Assembly (NCBI GenBank): GCA_900554745.1
Contig: USIU01000024.1
Coordinates: 1 to 10,902, forward strand
Source of the DNA: an uncultured Leuconostoc sp.
Lineage (GTDB): Bacteria; Bacillota; Bacilli; Lactobacillales; Lactobacillaceae
Direction of reading: 5' to 3'
Length of the DNA stretch: 10,902 nucleotides
The position numbers and the translations under genes were made by a program. Shown here piece by piece: positions 1-4,476 of this stretch; positions within the stretch are counted from its first letter, which is position 1; every line of letters begins with the position of its first letter. Under the pieces are notes generated by a model. That model saw only the letters and a list, made by a program, of their open reading frames with translations. It was not told where the DNA came from and did no database searches.

Positions 1-284
1 AAGATACGCTAGTTGTAGATATTGCTGGCAATAGAGATTTAGTGACGTATTATAGCGGGCGGTCGTTTCAAATTATAAGTGTTGCAATTCAAGATATGGT
101 TGGGCCTATGTTTGTCAGTGAACCGATATTTCCTAAGGAGTATTCTTTGATTTTTGATATGATAGCACAAAAGACGTTACGTGTTTTTGTAAATCAAGAT
201 TTTTCAGTAAATAAAATTTCTGAAGCAATTAACTATCAAAAAAATTCGCATAGCCGTGGCAGAAACGTGATTTCATTCGAGTAG
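1..284 (+). CDS. C-terminal part of a zinc-type alcohol dehydrogenase / quinone oxidoreductase (MDR family), 5' end outside window
   Basis: The reading frame is open from the left edge (first full codon at base 3) to the TAG at 282-284, so about 93 residues of a longer protein are visible. A GTG at 42 could be read as a start, but the codons before it (DTLVVDIAGN) fit the family's nucleotide-binding domain, so the gene very probably begins outside the window. The last 30 residues (DFSVNKISEAINYQ, then HSRGRNVISF) match the usual MDR ending, where a substrate-domain helix is followed by a 'GHARGKVVI'-like strand. Such enzymes reduce aldehydes or quinones with NAD(P)H in the cytoplasm; the substrate cannot be named because the N-terminal half is missing. 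The DNA is AT-rich: my hand count over 61-240 gives about 31% GC, against about 50% in samples of fruA. Confidence 0.72.
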   Translation, partial: DTLVVDIAGNRDLVTYYSGRSFQIISVAIQDMVGPMFVSEPIFPKEYSLIFDMIAQKTLRVFVNQDFSVNKISEAINYQKNSHSRGRNVISFE

Positions 285-315
285 GTAGGGTGTAAAATAC
301 GTTGAATGCTTAAAT

Positions 316-327
316 TTTCGCAGTGCG
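316..327. promoter_or_regulatory. Candidate operator, copy 1, before the RRNPP-like regulator gene
   Basis: TTTCGCAGTGCG differs at one position from TTTCGCAATGCG at 1288-1299, before the next gene. It forms a short imperfect inverted repeat (CGCA/TGCG) and lies 24-35 bases before the chosen start at 351. A possible -10 (TAAAAT, 293-298) lies just upstream, with no convincing -35. It could be an autoregulatory site for the regulator encoded next to it; this is inference. Confidence 0.35.
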
Positions 328-350
328 CTGCTTTCGGGGGGATTATGGCG

Positions 351-1178
351 ATGTATGAAACTGATATTGGAGTTAGAATAGGCGCTTTAGTCAAAGAAGC
401 CAGGAAAAAATTATCCATTTCGCAACTCGATTTGGCAAGCGGGATATGCTCGCAACCCATGGTAAGCAGTATTGAACGAGGAGACTATATTCCAAATGCC
501 GTCCTTTTTATGCAACTATGTGGACGATTAAATATTTCGCTGGATGACTCCTTTTTGAAGGAAGAATTAAAGATGGGAAGTAGAAATTTAAGCAGACAAA
601 TATTCACCTTTTGTAAAAAACATCGCTACGCTGAAATGATTGAATTTATGGATCAGCCTGCAGTAATCGATGACTTGTCTTCGGATGAAGACTATCAGAT
701 TTACTATTATTACTATGGTTGTGGCGTGTATCAGCTGAGCCAAGATGCCATATCTGCGAAGCAATATTTGAAAATGGCGACTATGTATAGTTCGCATGCA
801 ACAAATAAGGTGCCACAGTCAGAAATTGAGATGCTGATTGTGAATGCGTTGGGCGTTGTTGAAGCTAAATTAGGAAACATGAAAACCGCATACCAGTATT
901 TTGATCTTGCGCAAAACGCTGCACCGATTATTCAGAGTAATCGTGAGAATGCTAATGTGGTTGGTTATCAATACGGGTACGCATTGTTTTTAGATGAGCG
1001 GTACCAGGATGCGTTGAAAGTACTGATACAAAGTTTCAATCGGGTGATGGAAATTGAATCTTACTTTATGTTGCCAGAATACGCACTGCTTATTATGAGT
1101 TGTTATGAACACCTTGGAAATGATGCAGAGACGAATAAATACAAGGCTAAATTTGAGGTATTTAAAGATTTAAACTGA
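351..1178 (+). CDS. Rgg/PlcR-like (RRNPP-type) transcriptional regulator: XRE HTH plus TPR-like C-terminal domain
   Basis: From ATG 351 this is 275 residues, normal for Rgg/PlcR/ComR-like proteins (about 275-300). Residues 7-63 form an XRE-type HTH with the RRNPP-like run GICSQPMVSSIERG (31-44). The rest is all-helical and TPR-like, with repeats rich in Tyr and Ala around 117-145, 163-190 and 205-232. In this family the C-terminal part binds a short secreted peptide that alters DNA binding in the cytoplasm. I chose 351 because GGGGGG at 336-341 is a well-spaced ribosome binding site for it. ATG 345 is possible. ATG 306 would add 15 residues but has no site at proper distance and would put the candidate operator inside the coding region. 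No cognate pheromone gene with a ribosome binding site is seen nearby, so peptide control is inferred from fold only. A PlcR-like regulator answering to something other than a peptide is the alternative. Confidence 0.8.
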   Translation: MYETDIGVRIGALVKEARKKLSISQLDLASGICSQPMVSSIERGDYIPNAVLFMQLCGRLNISLDDSFLKEELKMGSRNLSRQIFTFCKKHRYAEMIEFMDQPAVIDDLSSDEDYQIYYYYYGCGVYQLSQDAISAKQYLKMATMYSSHATNKVPQSEIEMLIVNALGVVEAKLGNMKTAYQYFDLAQNAAPIIQSNRENANVVGYQYGYALFLDERYQDALKVLIQSFNRVMEIESYFMLPEYALLIMSCYEHLGNDAETNKYKAKFEVFKDLN

Positions 1179-1287
1179 AGAAGTTGCTTTTAGACAGGAA
1201 GTATATATTTTTTGACTTGAATATCAAATTCTGTGTGACATCTAGATCAGACAATTGTTGCATTTGTGTACGTAGGTTATTTTGTAA

Positions 1288-1302
1288 TTTCGCAATGCGA
1301 AA
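1288..1302. promoter_or_regulatory. Candidate operator, copy 2: perfect 6+3+6 inverted repeat before the small membrane protein gene
   Basis: TTTCGCAATGCGAAA is a perfect inverted repeat with 6-base arms and a 3-base centre. Its first 12 bases match 316-327 with one difference. It ends 26 bases before the small membrane gene's start at 1329, close to the spacing of copy 1. It is followed by no T tract, so it is not a normal terminator. The obvious candidate binder is the regulator at 351-1178. Confidence 0.4.
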
Positions 1303-1328
1303 AGTAACAGCGTATGGGTGGCAAATAT

Positions 1329-1508
1329 ATGAGTAAGAAACAAACTTTAACAGTAGTACTAACGGTTATCCTTGTGTCGGCAATTATGGAATTTTTGATT
1401 CCATGGTCAACAATTACGGACAATCATATTGTGATTTCAATTATTAAAATGGTTATTATCGCAATTGCGATTATTCTAGTTACAATTGATAGAAAGAGTG
1501 ACAAATAG
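1329..1508 (+). CDS. Small hypothetical membrane protein, two predicted helices
   Basis: The 59-residue product has a basic start (MSKKQ), a hydrophobic helix at about residues 6-25, a short polar linker with TITDNH, a second very hydrophobic helix at about 36-53, and a charged end (DRKSDK). I know no family for it. Start 1329 is preferred over ATG 1314 because GGGTGG at 1316-1321 is a fair ribosome binding site seven bases before it and would be inside the coding region otherwise. The gene follows the RRNPP-like regulator by 150 bases in the same direction and carries the related palindrome. Base composition is AT-rich (about 31% GC by hand count over 1321-1500). Small two-helix proteins next to such regulators can be immunity, toxin-like or signalling-accessory proteins; nothing in the sequence decides among these. 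Confidence 0.6.
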   Translation: MSKKQTLTVVLTVILVSAIMEFLIPWSTITDNHIVISIIKMVIIAIAIILVTIDRKSDK

Positions 1509-1517
1509 TTATTAGAT

Positions 1518-1565
1518 ACGTCGAATTGAGGGGCAGAATGGCGACGTGAATTATTCGTAATCACG
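1518..1565. other. Two overlapping inverted repeats after the small membrane protein gene
   Basis: ACGTCG (1518-1523) pairs with CGACGT (1542-1547). CGTGAATTA (1545-1553) pairs with TAATCACG (1558-1565) across a TTCG loop, with one bulged A. The two share bases 1545-1547, so RNA could form only one fully at a time. They sit between the stop at 1508 and the first csbD-like promoter at 1572. The second may be a weak terminator (only four Ts, from 1570) or a protein site next to the -35. Confidence 0.3.
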
Positions 1566-1571
1566 ACAATT

Positions 1572-1617
1572 TTGACAATCCGAAATAGTTGACTTTATAT
1601 TAGTAGGCAGATATTAT
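1572..1617 (+). promoter_or_regulatory. Two tandem overlapping promoters for the CsbD-family gene
   Basis: Promoter 1 is TTGACA (1572-1577), 18-base gap, TATATT (1596-1601). Promoter 2 is TTGACT (1589-1594), 17-base gap, TATTAT (1612-1617). Both are close to the housekeeping sigma consensus, and both lie upstream of the ribosome binding site near 1647-1653. No sigma-B-type pattern was recognised. Confidence 0.6.
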
Positions 1618-1660
1618 CAACTTGTAACATCATATTAAATGACAAAAGGGGGAATTTGAT

Positions 1661-1867
1661 ATGGCTTTGGATGATAAGCTTGATGGATTGAAGGATGAAG
1701 TAGTCGGTAAGGCGAAAGAAGTTGAAGGTAAGGTAACTGGTGACGATCTTCGGGAGACTGAAGGTAAGGCACAAGGGTTGCTTGGTAAGGCCAAGGACAA
1801 GTTGGCCGATGCAAAGGACGCAGCCAGCGATGTTGTTGATGACATCAAGGAAAAGTTCGATAAGTAA
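1661..1867 (+). CDS. CsbD-family stress-response protein
   Basis: This 68-residue protein is highly charged, made almost wholly of Lys, Asp, Glu, Ala and Gly, and lacks Cys and Trp. The layout GKAKEVEGKVTGDD (16-29) followed by ETEGKAQGLLGKAKDKL (32-48) is the CsbD-like signature, where a GK-A-E-VxGK-TGD segment precedes an EGKAQ-GKxK segment. Family members are small soluble proteins raised in general stress or stationary phase, and their biochemical role is not known. A strong ribosome binding site (AGGGGGA) precedes ATG 1661 at normal distance. The gene stands alone, with two tandem promoters in front and its own terminator at 1887-1926. Its coding DNA is clearly less AT-rich than the genes to its left. 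Tandem housekeeping promoters suggest high expression. Confidence 0.9.
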   Translation: MALDDKLDGLKDEVVGKAKEVEGKVTGDDLRETEGKAQGLLGKAKDKLADAKDAASDVVDDIKEKFDK

Positions 1868-1886
1868 ATAGTTTTGAGTATTATCG

Positions 1887-1926
1887 AGGCAACTGATTTC
1901 ACGTTGATGAAGTCGGTTGCCTTTTT
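1887..1926 (+). terminator. Intrinsic terminator of the CsbD-family gene
   Basis: AGGCAAC (1887-1893) pairs with GTTGCCT (1916-1922), with further partial pairing inside (TGATTTC against GAAGTCG). A T tract covers 1922-1926 and Ts resume after one G. It starts 20 bases after the stop codon. Confidence 0.85.
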
Positions 1927-1947
1927 GTTTGCAGATATTATATCTGG

Positions 1948-1975
1948 TGGACAACGTGTTATTTGTTGATATACT
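1948..1975 (+). promoter_or_regulatory. Promoter of the deoxyribonucleotidase gene (extended -10)
   Basis: TGGACA (1948-1953), 16-base gap, TATACT (1970-1975), with a TG at 1967-1968 that makes an extended -10. Transcription would begin near 1982. Confidence 0.6.
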
Positions 1976-1992
1976 AAAGTTACCTAAATAAA

Positions 1993-2006
1993 TGTATGCG
2001 CTTTCT
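1993..2006. promoter_or_regulatory. Candidate CcpA cre site before the deoxyribonucleotidase gene
   Basis: TGTATGCGCTTTCT matches the cre consensus TGWAARCGYTWNCW at 13 of 14 positions (T instead of A at position 5). It lies about 11 bases after the predicted transcription start and before the ribosome binding site, the same placement as the two perfect cre sites at 2745 and 6545. CcpA bound here would be expected to block elongation. Confidence 0.5.
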
Positions 2007-2030
2007 TTATCAACGATTATGGAGTGAAAA

Positions 2031-2624
2031 ATGACGCAACCTAAACTATTTCTTGACATGGATAATGTGCTTGTCGACACGTTGTCTGTGTTAAATCAGA
2101 TTGATATGAGCAAAGAGTCAGTCGTTAAGCCGGATCAAATTCCAGGCATTTTTCGAGATTTGCCACCAATTCCAGGGGCGATTGAAGCTGTTAATCGCCT
2201 GGCTAATGAGTATGAGATTTACATTCTATCAACCGCGCCTTGGCATAATCCAAGTGCGTGGCAAGATAAACTCATTTGGTTACAACACTATTTTGGTGTG
2301 GGTGAAGATAGTCCTTTGTACAAACGCGTTATAATGGCACACGATAAAAGTGTCGCCCATTATGGTGGCGGCATCTTGGTTGACGATCGTCCGTACCACG
2401 GGGCGAGTGACTGGGATGACGAGACTAGTGACAGTGTTTGGTTGCAGTTTGGTGCTGACCCACGACTGGTTTGGGACGATGAACTAGTTGACTTCTTGAT
2501 GGATGTTTCACAAGTTCAAGATGTGACAGAAAACTTACGTGAAGCAGTTAAGGTAGTTGCAGAACGTGGCCATTTTAATGTTCATGGTGATAGAGCAACG
2601 TTTGATAAGGCTCACTGGGAATAA
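2031..2624 (+). CDS. 5'(3')-deoxyribonucleotidase, NT5C-type HAD phosphatase
   Basis: The protein has 197 residues with HAD motifs in order. Motif I is DMDNVLVDT (9-17), with D9 as nucleophile and D11 as acid/base. Motif II is STAPW (67-71), with S67 or T68 as phosphate ligand. K106 in HDKS is the likely motif III lysine. Motif IV is ILVDDRPYHGASDW (115-128), with D118 and D119 as magnesium ligands. The DDRP...G layout is typical of NT5C-type enzymes, which remove phosphate from deoxyribonucleoside monophosphates in the cytoplasm and help balance dNTP pools. Residues from about 160 on form an extra, less conserved helical tail. GGAG at 2021-2024 sets the start. The gene is monocistronic, with promoter at 1948-1975, candidate cre at 1993-2006 and a terminator right after. 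Exact nucleotide preference cannot be read from sequence. Confidence 0.85.
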   Translation: MTQPKLFLDMDNVLVDTLSVLNQIDMSKESVVKPDQIPGIFRDLPPIPGAIEAVNRLANEYEIYILSTAPWHNPSAWQDKLIWLQHYFGVGEDSPLYKRVIMAHDKSVAHYGGGILVDDRPYHGASDWDDETSDSVWLQFGADPRLVWDDELVDFLMDVSQVQDVTENLREAVKVVAERGHFNVHGDRATFDKAHWE

Positions 2625-2638
2625 AAATAAGTTGATTT

Positions 2639-2672
2639 GAGCTATCCAAAGCGATTGGATAGCTCTTTTTTT
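2639..2672 (+). terminator. Intrinsic terminator of the deoxyribonucleotidase gene
   Basis: A perfect 11-bp stem, GAGCTATCCAA (2639-2649) with TTGGATAGCTC (2655-2665), a 5-base loop and seven Ts (2666-2672). It isolates this gene from the fructose operon. Confidence 0.95.
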
Positions 2673-2690
2673 GATTGTGAATGAATGTTT

Positions 2691-2714
2691 TTGCATGAAA
2701 AACGTTGCAAAACG
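2691..2714. repeat. Direct repeats over the fru promoter -35, candidate FruR operator
   Basis: TTGCA occurs at 2691-2695 and 2705-2709, and AAAACG at 2699-2704 and 2709-2714. The AAAACG copies are exactly 10 bases (one helical turn) apart. The cluster covers the -35 (2705-2710). DeoR-type regulators often bind repeated A/T-rich half-sites near their own promoter, so this is a reasonable FruR site. No known FruR consensus was compared. Confidence 0.3.
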
Positions 2715-2733
2715 AACCAAATAACACTATAGT
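2705..2733 (+). promoter_or_regulatory. Promoter of the fruRKA operon
   Basis: TTGCAA (2705-2710), 17-base gap, TATAGT (2728-2733). Transcription would start near 2740, just before the cre site. Confidence 0.7.
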
Positions 2734-2744
2734 TACAGCTGAAA

Positions 2745-2758
2745 AGGAAGCGCTTACA
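2745..2758. promoter_or_regulatory. CcpA cre site of the fruRKA operon
   Basis: Read on the minus strand, TGTAAGCGCTTCCT fits the cre consensus TGWAARCGYTWNCW at every position. It lies directly after the predicted transcription start, where CcpA with HPr-Ser-P would block transcription when preferred sugars are present. The 14 bases 2748-2761 are identical to 6548-6561 before the OFA transporter. Confidence 0.85.
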
Positions 2759-2780
2759 TTTTATAACGGGTAATTAAAAC

Positions 2781-3548
2781 ATGATGATTTCGGAAAGACA
2801 TGACAAGATTCTGGCACTGTTGAATAAACGGGGGCGGATTTCGATACAAGAATTGCAACAATTAATGTTGGTTTCAGTATCAACATTACGACGTGATTTG
2901 GATCAGTTAGCCGAGTCTGGTGAGGTACAACGAATTCATGGTGGGGTGGAACTAACCAAACAACAACAGACACTCCAACATGAAGCGTTGTTAAGCCAGA
3001 AGAATGAAATGAACCTATCGGCGAAGCAAGTCATTGCAAGGACGGCGATGCGAGAGTTGCATGGTGGTGAAACAATCTATTTGGATGCTGGGTCAACCAC
3101 GGGCGCCATGATTGCATTATTAGGTAATTTGCAACCCGCACCTCAGGTCGTTACAAATTCAGTCCACCACGCATCGCAATTAGCAGATTTGATGGTGCCA
3201 GTGATTATCATTGGTGGCCAAGTTAAATTGTCAACGAATGCAACGATTGGCGCGACAGCTGCCGAGCAATTAGGTCAACTGGCCTTTGATGTCAGTTTTC
3301 TGGGTGCTGATGCCGTGAATACTGACATGGGAATCATGACACCGGATTTAGAAGAGGCGACTATCAAAAAGTTGGTGATTAACCGGTCGAATAAAGTCTT
3401 TGTATTAGCAGATAATAGCAAGTTTGATCGCGTCGCTTTTGCCAAGGTGAGTGATTTAGCTGATATTACTTTGATTACCGATAAGTCGTTAGCATCCGCT
3501 CCGGCCTATCAGTCAAAAACCGATATCATCGTAGGGGGAGAATCATGA
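2781..3548 (+). CDS. fruR: DeoR-family regulator of the fructose operon (FruR)
   Basis: The 255 residues are standard for the DeoR/GlpR family. Residues 5-57 are the winged HTH, including SIQELQQLM and STLRRDLDQL, ending with the family mark RIHGG (51-55). From about 78 to 235 is the sugar-phosphate-sensing domain, with YLDAGSTT (100-107), FLGADAV (173-179) and LADNSKFD (209-216). Homologues in fructose operons are released from or activated on DNA by fructose 1-phosphate or a related phosphosugar. It is the first gene of fruR-fruK-fruA and its stop overlaps the fruK start (ATGA, 3545-3548). The start is 2781 or the next ATG at 2784; the site before it (CGGG, 2767-2770) is weak compared with the GGGGGAG before fruK and fruA, so the regulator is probably made in lower amounts. 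Assignment to fructose rests on the operon. Confidence 0.9.
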   Translation: MMISERHDKILALLNKRGRISIQELQQLMLVSVSTLRRDLDQLAESGEVQRIHGGVELTKQQQTLQHEALLSQKNEMNLSAKQVIARTAMRELHGGETIYLDAGSTTGAMIALLGNLQPAPQVVTNSVHHASQLADLMVPVIIIGGQVKLSTNATIGATAAEQLGQLAFDVSFLGADAVNTDMGIMTPDLEEATIKKLVINRSNKVFVLADNSKFDRVAFAKVSDLADITLITDKSLASAPAYQSKTDIIVGGES

Positions 3549-4456
3549 TATATACAGTCACTTTAAATCCATCCATTGATTATGTTATGGAGGTAGCCAA
3601 CTACCAAAGCGGTATGACGAATCGTGCAGGAAAAGCGATTGCTTATCCAGGTGGGAAAGGCATTAATGTTAGTCGGATATTGATGGCTAACGGGGTTGAA
3701 GCCACGGCGTTAGGTTTCTTGGGCGGCTACACCGGCGAATTTATAAGTCGTACTTTAGATGGTCTTGGTCTGAAAACTAAATTTACGCCAATTGCAGATA
3801 CCACGCGCATTAACGTGAAACTGAAAGGGCAGTCTGAGACAGAAATCAATGCACCTGGACCGGTGGTCACAATGGCAGAATGGGAAGGCTTTAAACAAGT
3901 TTTTCATCAGTTAACGCCGGCAGATATCGTTATATTTTCTGGTAGTGCACCTAGTAGCTTGCCAGCCGGAGCGTACGATGAATTGATTGCGCTGGTACTT
4001 GAGAAACAGGCACGATTTGTAATCGATACAACTGGTGATGACTTGCAACGCGCTTTGCCGGCAAAGCCAATATTAGTTAAACCCAATCGAGACGAAGTGC
4101 AGGCACTGTTTAATCTGGCAGATACTAGTATGCCTAGTTTACAAGCCGCGGGTCGCAAGTTGATTGATGCCGGTGCCCAAAATGCCATTATTTCGTTGGG
4201 AGGAGACGGGGCTTTGTTATTCACAGCTGAGCATACGTATTTTGCCCGCCCAATCGTCGGACAAGTCAAGAATTCAGTTGGGGCTGGTGATTCAATGATT
4301 GGGGGATTCGTTGCATCGTGGCCAACATCTGCGGATGTGGTCGCTGCGTTCTCGTTAGGGGTCGCTAGTGCAACAGCCACGACGTTCAGCGACGATATTG
4401 CCACGCCGGCGAAAATTAAAGAGATTCAGAATAATGTTGAAGTAGTTGAAATTTAA
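3545..4456 (+). CDS. fruK: 1-phosphofructokinase (PfkB/ribokinase family)
   Basis: The enzyme phosphorylates fructose 1-phosphate with ATP to fructose 1,6-bisphosphate, in the cytoplasm. At 303 residues it has the usual FruK length. It begins with the family's MIYTVTLNPSIDY (substrate-side strand), followed by YPGGKGINVSR (34-44), the first PfkB signature. KPN (179-181) and the second signature NSVGAGDSMIGGF (243-255), with catalytic base D249 and the anion-hole GAG, complete the set. NSVGAGD is the usual FruK form of the more general D-T-x-G-A-G-D. The start overlaps the fruR stop by four bases, suggesting coupled translation, and has its own strong ribosome binding site GGGGGAG (3535-3541). 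fruA follows 20 bases later. LacC-type tagatose 6-phosphate kinase is the main alternative in this family, but fruA next door makes fructose 1-phosphate kinase much more likely. Confidence 0.94.
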   Translation: MIYTVTLNPSIDYVMEVANYQSGMTNRAGKAIAYPGGKGINVSRILMANGVEATALGFLGGYTGEFISRTLDGLGLKTKFTPIADTTRINVKLKGQSETEINAPGPVVTMAEWEGFKQVFHQLTPADIVIFSGSAPSSLPAGAYDELIALVLEKQARFVIDTTGDDLQRALPAKPILVKPNRDEVQALFNLADTSMPSLQAAGRKLIDAGAQNAIISLGGDGALLFTAEHTYFARPIVGQVKNSVGAGDSMIGGFVASWPTSADVVAAFSLGVASATATTFSDDIATPAKIKEIQNNVEVVEI

Positions 4457-4476
4457 TTGATTATGGGGGAGTAATC

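Noticed and set aside
1295..1336. A 13-codon ORF (MRKVTAYGWQIYE) overlapping the start of the small membrane gene, considered as a signal peptide for the RRNPP-like regulator.
   Set aside because: It has no ribosome binding site, starts inside the palindrome, and lacks the hydrophobic export-type N-terminus of known signal precursors.
1538..1549. ATG after GAGGGG (1528-1533), considered as a small ORF in the gap before the CsbD-family gene.
   Set aside because: It stops after three codons (Met-Ala-Thr), so it is not a gene. The GAGGGG is probably coincidental.
1595..2080. Long minus-strand open frames across the CsbD-family gene and its flanks.
   Set aside because: They lie over a clear plus-strand gene, its promoters and its terminator. 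They have low-complexity or patternless products and no good ribosome binding site.
3907..4404. Minus-strand open frames within fruK and fruA (also 5664-6104 and 6117-6377).
   Set aside because: They are shadows of strongly conserved plus-strand enzymes. Their Ala/Pro/Thr-rich products reflect the reverse complement of the plus-strand codons.
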